Shown: in pieces, positions 56,471 through 64,000 of the stretch | How the letters are laid out: every line of letters begins with the position of its first letter | How positions within the stretch are numbered: position 1 is the stretch's first letter | DNA from: Planctomonas sp. JC2975 | Lineage (GTDB): Bacteria; Actinomycetota; Actinomycetes; Actinomycetales; Microbacteriaceae | Reading direction: 5' to 3' | NCBI RefSeq assembly: GCF_012985205.1 | Contig: NZ_JABEKS010000002.1 | Location: forward strand, 310,001 to 374,000 | DNA: 64,000 nucleotides | Notes under the pieces: model-generated | The model's input: only the letters and a program-made list of their open reading frames with translations | What the model was told of the DNA's origin: nothing | The model's database searches: none | Made by a program: the position numbers and the translations under genes

Positions 56471-56731
56471 ATGGCGACGCTGAATGTCAGCGTCGTCTCG
56501 GTCGACCGCGAGGTCTGGTCGGGCGAAGCCACCATGGTCGTGGCGCGCACCGTGATCGGCGAGATCGGCATCCTTGCCGGTCACCAGCCCGTGCTCGGCG
56601 TTCTCGGGGAGGGTGAGGTTCGCATCACCCTGCCCGGTGGCGAGCGTCTGGTGGTGGACGCCTCCGACGGATTCGTGTCTTTCGAGAACAATCAGCTGTC
56701 GGTCGTGGCGAGCAAAGCCCAACTGGTCTGA
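56471..56731 (+). CDS. atpC: F1Fo ATP synthase subunit epsilon, short form
   Basis: The 86-residue subunit consists only of the N-terminal beta-sandwich (VVSVDREVWSGEATMVVART, GEIGILAGHQP). The C-terminal helical pair that inhibits ATP hydrolysis in longer epsilon subunits is missing. The start is 2 nt after the atpD stop. Last gene of the operon. Confidence 0.93.
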   Translation: MATLNVSVVSVDREVWSGEATMVVARTVIGEIGILAGHQPVLGVLGEGEVRITLPGGERLVVDASDGFVSFENNQLSVVASKAQLV

Positions 56732-56761
56732 ACGCATTGAACTGAACGCGCTGGGGGTCGG

Positions 56762-57337
56762 ATGCCTGAGACAGGCGAGAGGGTCGATCGACAGTTCGGC
56801 GACATGAGGGTCCCCGTTCTGATCGCAATGGCGGGATTGCCCGGAGCCGGCAAGTCAACGATCGCGGAGGTGATCAGCGCCCGTCTGGGGGCGACGATCG
56901 TCTCCGTCGATCCGATCGAGTCGGCGATCCTGCACGCGGGAATCGACGCCGACCAGCCGACGGGCTTGGCCGCCTACCTCGTGGCGGAGACGCTGGCCGA
57001 GCAAGTGCTGATGTCCGGCCACAGCGTGATCGTGGATGCTGTCAACGCGGTGGAACCGGCGCGCCTGCAGTGGCGCGATCTCGCGCTGCGTGCCGACGTT
57101 CCGCTCCGGGTGATCGAGGTGGAGTGCTCGGATCCCGACCTGCACAAGGAGCGCCTGGAGAAGCGGGTGCGCAACCTGCCGCACTTCGAGGAGCCCTCGT
57201 GGCGTGCCGTCGAACAGAGCCTGGAGGACTACCAGCCGTGGAAGGGCGAGTGCGCGGCGCTGCCGCGGATCACTCTCGACACGGTGAAAACGCTCGGCCA
57301 GAACGTGGATGCCGCCATCCGCTTCCTGGCTCCGTGA
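56762..57337 (+). CDS. P-loop kinase-like ATPase
   Basis: The 191-residue protein has Walker A MAGLPGAGKST at about 22-32, VIVDAVNAV as a Walker-B-like strand and a LID-like basic stretch KERLEKRVRNLP. This matches small AAA_33/zeta-like or gluconate/shikimate-type kinases; substrate unknown. It starts 30 nt after atpC behind GGGGGTCGG, possibly as readthrough from the atp operon. Confidence 0.78.
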   Translation: MPETGERVDRQFGDMRVPVLIAMAGLPGAGKSTIAEVISARLGATIVSVDPIESAILHAGIDADQPTGLAAYLVAETLAEQVLMSGHSVIVDAVNAVEPARLQWRDLALRADVPLRVIEVECSDPDLHKERLEKRVRNLPHFEEPSWRAVEQSLEDYQPWKGECAALPRITLDTVKTLGQNVDAAIRFLAP

Positions 57338-57356
57338 CACCGGCCCCGAGCGCGCG

Positions 57357-58112
57357 GTGCTGATCCTCCTGCCGCCGTCCGAATCGAAGCGGACGGGCGG
57401 GTCTGTGCGCGCGCGCCTGGATCTCGCCGGTCTCCGGTTTCCGGAACTCGCCTCAGCGAGAGCGACCACGGCGGCGGCGCTGGTCGAACTGGCGCGCAGC
57501 GGGGATGCGGATTCCGCAGCGAAGTCGCTGGGCATACCGCGAACACTCGTCGGTGAGCTCGCAGCGAACGCCGCGCTCTTCGAGTCGCCCGTGATGCCGG
57601 CGATCGACCGGTATACCGGGGTGCTCTACGACGCTCTGGACGCCGCATCGCTGCCCTCAGAGGCGCGGCGTCACCTCCGTCACACGGTCGCCGTGCATTC
57701 GGCGGTGTTCGGTCCGATCGGCGCGCTCGACCGCATTCCCGACTACCGCATGTCCGCGACGTCGCGGCTGCCAGGGCTCCGGCTGCGTCAGCTGTGGACG
57801 CCGGCAGTGGCCGCGGCACTCGGCGCCGTGGTCGGCCCCGTCATCGACCTGCGTTCCGAGAGTTACGTCGCGCTCGGACCCGTGCCGGACACGCAGCAAT
57901 CGGTCTTCGTGCGAGTTGTCGCCGAGGGACCGGACGGCGTGACGCGAGCGCTCAATCACTTCAACAAGCACACCAAAGGGATGCTCGTGCGTGCCTTCGC
58001 GCTCGAACGCCCGCGCATCCGTTCGGTGGACGCGTTCGTGCGCTGGGCGACGTCGGCGGGGCTCCGCACCGAATACGCAGGCAATCACGAGGTTCAGCTC
58101 CTGGCTCCCTGA
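57357..58112 (+). CDS. yaaA: Peroxide stress protein YaaA
   Basis: The 251-residue DUF328 protein begins VLILLPPSESK and has the conserved helix-hairpin DNA-binding-like core, DLRSESY and HFNKHTKGMLVRAF near the end. In E. coli YaaA lowers free iron and protects DNA during peroxide stress. The GTG start is placed by family resemblance; it follows the kinase gene by 19 nt. Confidence 0.9.
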   Translation: MLILLPPSESKRTGGSVRARLDLAGLRFPELASARATTAAALVELARSGDADSAAKSLGIPRTLVGELAANAALFESPVMPAIDRYTGVLYDALDAASLPSEARRHLRHTVAVHSAVFGPIGALDRIPDYRMSATSRLPGLRLRQLWTPAVAAALGAVVGPVIDLRSESYVALGPVPDTQQSVFVRVVAEGPDGVTRALNHFNKHTKGMLVRAFALERPRIRSVDAFVRWATSAGLRTEYAGNHEVQLLAP

Positions 58113-58629
58113 GTTAGTATCGACAATGTGCCTGCGGGGGTCGGCACGATGCGAAACGGGCGACACGTGACGGTGAACGCGACGGGTTGAACGGCGACGT
58201 AGCGGGGCGACGCCCACCGGTCTTCCAATCAGGGCGCTCGTGAAACTTCTGGCGAGGATTGTCCACGCGAGCGAACGCAATACCGTCGGGTCGGCGAATG
58301 AGGTCGGCGCGCGTCCCCTCCGTGCGTCAGTGCGATCGTTCACGGTGCGATGACCGGGTTTCTGATCGCCTGCGGTCGGGCTAGTGCGATACCGGTCACC
58401 ACGAGGCACACCGTCAGGATCACCGGAACTCACGCCGGCCCGACCTTGTCTGTGCGGCCGTGCCGTGGGTTCGCTGCCCGCGCGCCGCACCAGGCGGTTG
58501 CGGGACCCGGACGACGGCGCGGGAACGCGAGCGCTGGAACGACGGCGCCGGCATGACGGCGCGACGAACACCACGAGGGCGACGGCGCCAGAACGGTTGC
58601 GCCGTGCGCCGGCGGTGCCCGGGAGGAGG
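58113..58629. other. 517-bp convergent intergenic region with an orphan promoter-like element
   Basis: No gene of normal length is supported. TAGTAT at 58115-58120 is followed by overlapping ATG (58126) and GTG (58128), which would give leaderless peptides of 14 or 20 residues. The 14-residue one begins MCLR. GC-rich short inverted segments occur near the right end. A small RNA is an alternative. Confidence 0.35.
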
Positions 58630-59313
58630 TCAGGCCGGCTCGAGCGCCCGCCAGCATCCGGCGACGTGGTCGTCGACGAGTCCCGCGGATTGCATCAGTG
58701 CATACATGGTCGTGGGCCCGACGAATCGGAAACCCAGTTCCCGAAGCCGCTTGCTGAGGGCCGTCGCCTCCGGGGTGACTGCCGGGATCTCGGCGAGCGA
58801 GACCGGAGCGTGCCGGTGAGGTTCGGACGGTGCGAACGACCAGATCAGCTCCGACAGCGGAGTGCTCAGGGAGAGAGTGGCGCGGGCGTTCGCGATCGTG
58901 GCCTCGATCTTGCCGCGATGCCGGATGATGGCCGCGTTCTGCACGAGCTGTTCGACGTCGTTCTCGGTGAAGGCTGCGACCTGGTCGATGTCGAATCCGT
59001 TGAACGCTTCGCGGAATGCTGGGCGACGCAGCAGGATGGTGCGCCACGAAAGTCCGGCCTGGAATCCCTCGAGGCAGATCTTCTCGTAGAGCGCGCGATC
59101 GTCGTGGAGCGGCGTACCCCATTCCTCGTCGTGGTAGCGCTGGTACTCAGTGTCGGCACCCACCCAGGCGCAGCGCGCGACTCCGTCGTCGCCCACGAGT
59201 ACATCGGGTCGGCTCGGTCGGCCTGCGGGTGCGGCGCTCGGCTTGCCCTCGCGGGCATCGCGAACAGTGTCTCGCGCGGTGGCGATCGATTCGGCGGCGG
59301 TCGTGTCGCTCAT
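58630..59313 (-). CDS. tag: DNA-3-methyladenine glycosylase I
   Basis: The 227-residue enzyme has CAWVGADTEYQRYHDEEWGTP (zinc Cys and base-stacking residues, split here), GFQAGLSWRTIL with the catalytic acid context and GFRFVGPTTMYALMQSAG. It removes 3-methyladenine from alkylated DNA. Residues 1-50 are a variable extension. ATG 59313 overlaps the ogt stop by 4 nt. Confidence 0.93.
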   Translation of the reverse strand: MSDTTAAESIATARDTVRDAREGKPSAAPAGRPSRPDVLVGDDGVARCAWVGADTEYQRYHDEEWGTPLHDDRALYEKICLEGFQAGLSWRTILLRRPAFREAFNGFDIDQVAAFTENDVEQLVQNAAIIRHRGKIEATIANARATLSLSTPLSELIWSFAPSEPHRHAPVSLAEIPAVTPEATALSKRLRELGFRFVGPTTMYALMQSAGLVDDHVAGCWRALEPA

Positions 59314-59798
59314 GCTGCCAGCGTTATCCCTTCGTGCTGAAGAAGCCAGAGTTTGGTCGGAATGCCGGCCCCGCCGCTGTATCCGGTGATCCGGCCGTCG
59401 GAACCGAGCACGCGATGGCATCCGATGAGGAGCGGGATCGGATTGGCTCCGATGGCGCCCCCGACGGCGCGACCCGCTGTGGCCTTGCCGACGGCCATGC
59501 CGAGCTCACCGTAGGTGGTGTGCTCGCCCCAAGGGACCTCGAGGAGTCGCGTCCAGACGGCTTTGCGGAATTCCGTGCCGTGCGGGTTCAGCGGGACGTC
59601 GAACGCCTGCCTTTCTCCGGCGAAGTACTGGTCCAACTCGATTGCCGCATCGCGCAGCACGTCGTCTGGCTGGTCGGGACATCCGTCAAGCGGCAGGCGA
59701 CCTTCGCGCTCGATGGTGAGGCATGTGACGCTCGACCCGTCGGAGACGAGTTCGAGTCGCCCGATCGGGCTCGGGATGCAGAGCAGGTAGGCGTCCAT
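59310..59798 (-). CDS. ogt: Methylated-DNA-protein cysteine methyltransferase
   Basis: The 162-residue suicide repair protein takes alkyl groups from O6-alkylguanine onto Cys127. The acceptor motif reads IGCHRV instead of the usual PCHRV. The helix-turn-helix VPWGEHTTYGELG and AVGGAIGANPIPLLI are typical. It forms an alkylation-repair operon with tag (4-nt overlap) behind a leaderless promoter. Confidence 0.93.
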   Translation of the reverse strand: MDAYLLCIPSPIGRLELVSDGSSVTCLTIEREGRLPLDGCPDQPDDVLRDAAIELDQYFAGERQAFDVPLNPHGTEFRKAVWTRLLEVPWGEHTTYGELGMAVGKATAGRAVGGAIGANPIPLLIGCHRVLGSDGRITGYSGGAGIPTKLWLLQHEGITLAA

Positions 59799-59804
59799 GC
59801 CTCG

Positions 59805-59810
59805 ACCATA
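59805..59810 (-). promoter_or_regulatory. -10 element of ogt-tag operon
   Basis: TATGGT on the minus strand followed by 6 nt and ATG 59798; no ribosome site. Confidence 0.55.
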
Positions 59811-59996
59811 CGGGTGACTTCCGACACGGATCCTCGGCCAGCGGGTCGACGGGAAGACCCGGCATCCGGTGCGGCTGGGGAGGGGAAGTAGACGCCTCCT
59901 GCCCCGCCCCGTCCAGCGCGAGTCGACACCGCGATCACGAGTGCGAACGCCTCCCACCGCGAGCGCCGTTCACAGTGCGGCCGCCAGAGCAGAGCC

Positions 59997-60002
59997 TAGA
60001 AT
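59997..60002 (+). promoter_or_regulatory. -10 element of coiled-coil protein gene
   Basis: TAGAAT followed by 6 nt and GTG 60009; no ribosome site. Confidence 0.55.
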
Positions 60003-60008
60003 TCCGCT

Positions 60009-60842
60009 GTGATACTCCTCGACGTGATCAGCCTCGTCGTCGCGCTGGTGGCGATCGCCTTCGCTGTGGTCGCCCTGGTGCGAGCGCGCGGAGCAGACGA
60101 GAGAGCGGCGGCAGCTGCATCCGTAGTCGCGAGAGCCGAGACCAGTGCACAGGCGGCCCAAGCAGGTCTTGAACAGCTCGAGGGCAGGGTGGGCCAGGCT
60201 CGTCAGGATGCCGCGCACGCCGTGCAGGAGGCGACGAAAGCTGCGCAGGCGGCGACTCAGGCATCCGCTTCCGCCGCCGTCAGCCGGCGTGAGGCAGAGG
60301 CTGCCGCCGACAGGGCCTCGCGCGCGGAGGCCGAGGCCGATGCGGCGCAGACGGGCGCGGAGGCCGCACGGGTGGAGGCGACGCAGCTCAGCGTCGCGAC
60401 GGCGTTCCGCGAGGGTGCGGGCGCGAGCGCAGACGTTGCGGCTTCTGCGGCAGCCGGCGAGGCCGAAACCGGCGCCGAGGCCGCAGGACGGGCGACCGTT
60501 CAACGTGCAGAGGACCACCTCGTGCCGAGCGGGGCGTCCGGCGGTACCGAACGAGTCGTGCAGGTCGCGTGGAAGCTCGAGCGCGTTCGGAGCACGACCT
60601 GGGTGCTGCGCAACACGGGCTTCGCCAAGGCACGTGATGCCCTTCTGTCCGACGCGACAGTGCCGCCGAAGTTCGTGCGTCCGGACGAGGTGATCCCTCG
60701 CGACGTCGACCGCGATGACGTGCTGCAGTTCCGGGTGACTGCCGGTCGCGGGACGCCGCCGCCGCGCATCCGCGTGACGTGGCGTGAGGGTGCAGGATCT
60801 CCGGCGTACTCGCGCGAGTTCACCGTTCTCGCCACGGCGTAG
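60009..60842 (+). CDS. Membrane-anchored Ala-rich coiled-coil protein, unknown
   Basis: The 277-residue protein has an N-terminal TM helix (about 3-25) and then about 130 residues very rich in Ala, Glu, Gln and Arg, predicted as a long coiled coil (about 28-160). A compact C-terminal domain (about 175-277) has WKLERVRSTTWVLRNTGFAKA and beta-strand character. No family is recognised. It might be an envelope spacer or scaffold. It precedes the TetR-ABC exporter operon but has its own promoter. Confidence 0.75.
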   Translation: MILLDVISLVVALVAIAFAVVALVRARGADERAAAAASVVARAETSAQAAQAGLEQLEGRVGQARQDAAHAVQEATKAAQAATQASASAAVSRREAEAAADRASRAEAEADAAQTGAEAARVEATQLSVATAFREGAGASADVAASAAAGEAETGAEAAGRATVQRAEDHLVPSGASGGTERVVQVAWKLERVRSTTWVLRNTGFAKARDALLSDATVPPKFVRPDEVIPRDVDRDDVLQFRVTAGRGTPPPRIRVTWREGAGSPAYSREFTVLATA

Positions 60843-60869
60843 GGCGACCGCTCGGAGCAGAGTCCGCCA

Positions 60870-60899
60870 TTGCGGAGTGAGCGCACACTCAGTTAGCAT
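60870..60899 (+). promoter_or_regulatory. Promoter and operator of the TetR-ABC exporter operon
   Basis: TTGCGG (60870-60875), 18-bp spacer and TAGCAT (60894-60899) end 6 nt before GTG 60906. The spacer is filled by the near-palindrome GAGTGAGCGCACACTC (60875-60890, 14 of 16 positions symmetrical), the expected place for autorepression by the TetR product. Confidence 0.62.
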
Positions 60900-60905
60900 C
60901 GAGGC

Positions 60906-61646
60906 GTGCCGAAGATTCCCAACCGCGCGAGCCCACTGCCTCCGGAGGAGCGCAAAGCCGCCATCATCCAGGCCGTGATCCCCGTCATGATCGAGCACGG
61001 GGCCGCGCTGACGTCGCGTCAGATCGCCGAGGCCGCCGGCGTCGCGGAGGGAACGGTCTTCAGGGCATTCGGCGACAAGGACACCCTGCTGCGCGAGGCC
61101 GCAGAGGTCTACCTCGACCCGGCACCCGTACGCGAGCACCTCCGGGCGCTCGATGCATCGCTTCCGCTGGAAGACAAGGTGCGAGCGGTGCTGGAAGTGC
61201 TCACCGAGCGGTTCCACGGCGTGGTCAGCATCATGGCGGCGCTCGGTCTGGCCAGCGGTCGGCCAGAGGAGATCCGCCGTCGTCCCGCGCAGCCCCCGCT
61301 CGAGTACGCGTCGGTCGTGGCGCGTCTGGTGGAGCCGGAGCTCGATCGGCTCAATGTTCCACCCGAGGACATCGCCCCGTTCATCCGTCTCATCGCTTTC
61401 GCGAGCGCCATCCCGTCCTTGAACCAGGAGAAGGCCTTCGCCTCGCGCGAGCTGGCGCGGCTGATCGTGTACGGCATCGCGGGCGACACCCGCATCGGCG
61501 AGGAGGATGCCGTTCGCAAGACGGCAGCTCGAGCTCTCGCTGGGAGGCGGGCAGCGGCATCCGCTCGTGCATCGACAGCGGGTGCGGGGACGGCTGCCGA
61601 GGACCTGGCCACGAACGATGCTGAAGGCGTCGCGACGCATGCCTGA
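60906..61646 (+). CDS. TetR-family transcriptional regulator
   Basis: The 246-residue protein has a TetR helix-turn-helix at about 33-60 (LTSRQIAEAAGVAEGTVFRAF), a helical ligand domain and a 50-residue Ala/Arg/Gly-rich tail. It is followed 30 nt later by two ABC exporter genes, which it probably represses together with itself; drug-like inducers are the usual ligands. Leaderless GTG start. Confidence 0.88.
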   Translation: MPKIPNRASPLPPEERKAAIIQAVIPVMIEHGAALTSRQIAEAAGVAEGTVFRAFGDKDTLLREAAEVYLDPAPVREHLRALDASLPLEDKVRAVLEVLTERFHGVVSIMAALGLASGRPEEIRRRPAQPPLEYASVVARLVEPELDRLNVPPEDIAPFIRLIAFASAIPSLNQEKAFASRELARLIVYGIAGDTRIGEEDAVRKTAARALAGRRAAASARASTAGAGTAAEDLATNDAEGVATHA

Positions 61647-61676
61647 TCAGCGCCGACGTCGAGAAAAGGCGAAGCA

Positions 61677-63410
61677 ATGTTGATGAGAATCCTGGTGCGG
61701 TTCCTCAGGCCGCACTGGCCGCTGCTCGTGGGCGTCGTGGTCTTCCAGCTCCTGCAGTCGATCGCGTCCCTGTATCTTCCGACCCTCAATGCCGAGCTGA
61801 TCGACAAGGGCGTCATCACCGGCGACACCGGATACATCCTGGCCAATGGCGGGCTCATGCTCCTGGTGACGCTCGGGCAGGTGGTGTGCAACATCGTCGC
61901 CGTGTACTTCGGCGCGAAGGCGTCGATGCGCCTCGGTCGGGATCTGCGCGGCAAGCTGTTCTCGCATGTCGGCGAGTTCTCCGAGCGCGAAGTGACGAAG
62001 TTCGGTGCGCCGTCGTTGATCACGCGCAACACGAACGATGTGCAGCAGGTGCAGATGCTCGTGCTCATGACGTGCACGCTGCTCGTGTCGGCGCCCATCC
62101 TGTGCATAGGCGGCATCGTGCTGGCGATCCAGCAGGATCTCAGCATGTCGTGGCTGATCGCGGTCAGCGTGCCGGTGCTCCTGGTGTGCGTCGTGCTGAT
62201 CATCTCGCGCATGGTGCCGCAGTTCCGGCTGATGCAGACCCGTATCGACAAGGTCAATCGGGTGCTGCGCGAGCAGTTGTCTGGCATCCGCGTCGTTCGC
62301 GCGTTCGTGCGGGAAGACGTGGAGCGGAAGAGATTCGACACGGCCAACCTGGAAGTGACGGATACGGCCATCAGGGCCGGACGACTCATGGCGCTGATGT
62401 TCCCGACCGTGATGCTCGTGCTCAACTTCTCCAGCGTCGCCGTGATCTGGTTCGGAGCCTTCCGCATCGACGACGGGTCGCTGCAGATCGGCACGATGAC
62501 GGCCTTCCTGCAGTACCTCATGCAGATCCTGATGGGCGTCATGATGGCGACCTTCATGTTCGTCATGGTGCCGCGTGCAGCGGTGTGCGCAGAGCGGATC
62601 GGGGAGGTGCTGGAGACGGAGTCGACCGTGCGTGCATCCGCCGACGCGATCACGGAACTGGCCGAACACGGGACCATCGAGCTGTTCGAGGTGGGTTTCG
62701 CGTACCCCGGTGCTGAGGATCCGGTGCTCAGCGACCTCAACGTGCGCATCGAGCGCGGGCAGACAGTCGCGATCATCGGGTCGACCGGATCCGGCAAGAC
62801 CACACTCATCAACCTGTTGCCCCGCCTGTTCGATGCCACGAGCGGGCAGGTTCTCGTCGACGGCACCGACGTGGCCGAGGTCGATCCCGACGTGCTGTGG
62901 TCGAAGATCGGGCTGGTGCCGCAGAAGCCCTATCTCTTCAGCGGAACCGTGGCATCCAATCTGCGCTACGGCAAGCCGGATGCCACGGAGGACGAGCTCT
63001 GGCGTGCTTTGGAGATCGCGCAGGCGAAGGACTTCGTCACGGCGATGGACGGCGGCCTCGATGCAGCGATCGCTCAGGGCGGCACGAATGTGTCCGGCGG
63101 GCAACGACAGCGCCTGGCGATCGCCAGAGCTTTGGTGAAGAGGCCGGAGATCTACGTGTTCGACGACTCGTTCTCGGCGCTGGACCTCGCGACGGATGCT
63201 CGCCTCAGACGGGCGCTCCGCGACCGTGAACGAGGTGCGACCTTCGTGATCGTGGCCCAACGGGTGTCGACGATCACGGATGCGGACCAGATCCTGGTGC
63301 TGGAGAACGGACGGATCGTCGACTCCGGCACCCACGAACAGCTCCTGGCGACATCCGAGACCTATGCGGAGATCGTGTCGTCCCAGCTCGCGGCGGAGGA
63401 AGCGGCATGA
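61677..63410 (+). CDS. ABC exporter half-transporter, degenerate-site subunit
   Basis: The 577-residue type IV (MsbA-like) half-transporter has six TM helices to about 320 and a nucleotide-binding domain with GSTGSGKTT, VSGGQRQRLAIARAL and Walker B YVFDDSFSALD. The residue after the Walker B Asp is Asp, not the catalytic Glu, as in the impaired subunit of heterodimeric exporters such as TM287/288. ATG 61677 follows AAAAGGCGAAG. Its stop overlaps the partner start by 4 nt. Confidence 0.9.
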   Translation: MLMRILVRFLRPHWPLLVGVVVFQLLQSIASLYLPTLNAELIDKGVITGDTGYILANGGLMLLVTLGQVVCNIVAVYFGAKASMRLGRDLRGKLFSHVGEFSEREVTKFGAPSLITRNTNDVQQVQMLVLMTCTLLVSAPILCIGGIVLAIQQDLSMSWLIAVSVPVLLVCVVLIISRMVPQFRLMQTRIDKVNRVLREQLSGIRVVRAFVREDVERKRFDTANLEVTDTAIRAGRLMALMFPTVMLVLNFSSVAVIWFGAFRIDDGSLQIGTMTAFLQYLMQILMGVMMATFMFVMVPRAAVCAERIGEVLETESTVRASADAITELAEHGTIELFEVGFAYPGAEDPVLSDLNVRIERGQTVAIIGSTGSGKTTLINLLPRLFDATSGQVLVDGTDVAEVDPDVLWSKIGLVPQKPYLFSGTVASNLRYGKPDATEDELWRALEIAQAKDFVTAMDGGLDAAIAQGGTNVSGGQRQRLAIARALVKRPEIYVFDDSFSALDLATDARLRRALRDRERGATFVIVAQRVSTITDADQILVLENGRIVDSGTHEQLLATSETYAEIVSSQLAAEEAA

Positions 63411-64000
63411 GCGAGACGAAGTCGGACGCGGCACAGGCGCCAGAGCGGCCCGGTCCGGGCCGCGGGGGACCGATGGCCGGACTCACCATGCCGCCGAAGA
63501 AGGCGATGAACTTCGGTCCGAGTGCCAAGCGGCTGATCGGGAGATTGAAGCCGGAGTCGCTTGGGCTGGTGTTCGTCATCCTGCTCACCGTGCTCAGCGT
63601 CACGTTCAGCGTTCTGGGACCGAAGCTGCTGGGCGAGGGAACCAACATCATCGTGGCCGGTTTCGTCTCCAAGAGCCTTCCGGCCGGCGCCACCAAGGCC
63701 GAGGTGCTCGCAGGCATGCGGCAGAACGGGCAGGGCCAGCTCGCCGACATGCTCAGCGGGATGGAATTGAACCCTGGGCACGGCATCGACTTCGGCGCGT
63801 TGTCGCAGGTGCTCCTTCTCGTGCTCGTGCTGTACGCGTTCGCGTCCGTGTTCAGCTGGCTGCAGGCATACCTGCTCAACGGCATCACGATGCGCACGGT
63901 GTACCGCCTGCGCAAGGAGGTGGAGGAGAAGGTCCACCGGTTGCCGCTCAAGTACTTCGACACGATGCCTCGCGGAGAACTGCTCAGCCGGGTGACGAAC
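63407..64000 (+). CDS. ABC exporter half-transporter, partner subunit, 3' end cut by window
   Basis: The first 198 residues are visible: a Pro/Gly-rich cytoplasmic leader (about 1-50), TM1 (about 58-78), an unusually long polar loop (about 85-125), TM2 (about 128-150) and the start of the first coupling region (YRLRKEVEEKVHRLPLKYFD). The frame is open to the window end. ATG 63407 overlaps the upstream stop (ATGA). It should form the heterodimer with the 61677 product and supply the consensus ATPase site. Confidence 0.9.
   Translation, partial: MSETKSDAAQAPERPGPGRGGPMAGLTMPPKKAMNFGPSAKRLIGRLKPESLGLVFVILLTVLSVTFSVLGPKLLGEGTNIIVAGFVSKSLPAGATKAEVLAGMRQNGQGQLADMLSGMELNPGHGIDFGALSQVLLLVLVLYAFASVFSWLQAYLLNGITMRTVYRLRKEVEEKVHRLPLKYFDTMPRGELLSRVTN

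Noticed and set aside
61109-62866. 585-codon open frame opposite TetR and the ABC exporter gene
   Set aside because: Ser/Arg/Met-rich shadow; the plus-strand genes have full motifs.

Overview
The window is a gene-dense, very GC-rich chromosomal segment, about 92% coding. It has no phage or transposon genes and no CRISPR array. The backbone gene order argS - lysA - hom - thrC - thrB - rho - prfA - prmC - tsaC - wecA-like - atpI-like - atpBEFHAGDC is the actinobacterial order known from Mycobacterium. The long Q/N/G-rich insertion in Rho, the leaderless start codons and frequent GGATGCC/GGCATCC codon contexts suggest order Micrococcales, probably family Microbacteriaceae (inference; no 16S is present).

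Layout. 1-6.8 kb: end of an SDR gene, a 6-TM potassium channel and an S51 peptidase-like gene in one transcription unit, then ung, a divergent TetR/SDR pair, cls and a GNAT gene. 7-9.1 kb: a GntR-ABC operon of the YtrA type, autoregulated by a palindrome over its own start. 9.2-24.4 kb: mostly single metabolic genes (amidase, iron-regulated SIP-domain protein, a translationally coupled flavoprotein/HExxH protein/SDR operon, ureohydrolase, several Rossmann oxidoreductases, a DUF3097 protein, AraC regulator, hydrolase, ketopantoate reductase-like, a cNMP-domain flavoprotein). 24.4-36.9 kb: tRNA-Arg(CCG), a lipoprotein, argS, a DUF2993 protein, the lysine/threonine genes lysA-hom-thrC-thrB, rho and prfA. 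36.9-42.0 kb: an insertion (tautomerase, cyclase-fold protein, HAD phosphatase, two small membrane proteins, cysE, cysK) between prfA and prmC. 43.2-47.0 kb: a second insertion, a hydrolase-ABC-TetR efflux-like cassette between prmC and tsaC. 47.2-56.7 kb: tsaC, a GlcNAc-1-P transferase and the complete F1Fo ATP synthase operon. 56.8-64 kb: a P-loop kinase-like gene, yaaA, a tag-ogt alkylation-repair operon, a coiled-coil membrane protein and a TetR-controlled heterodimeric ABC exporter whose second subunit runs off the window.

The most consistent non-coding signal is a -10 hexamer (TAnnnT) lying 6-7 nt before an ATG/GTG with no Shine-Dalgarno sequence. At least fifteen genes show it. It fixes start codons and implies leaderless mRNAs. 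Genes inside operons instead use 4-nt stop/start overlaps or AAGGAG-like sites.

I found no clearly new defence or mobile system. The best candidates for novelty are the coupled operon at 11.3-14.2 kb with its small HExxH protein, the nearly cysteine-free cNMP-flavoprotein, the prion-like Rho insertion, the structured rho-prfA junction that replaces rpmE, and several duplicated palindromic or tandem-repeat intergenic elements.
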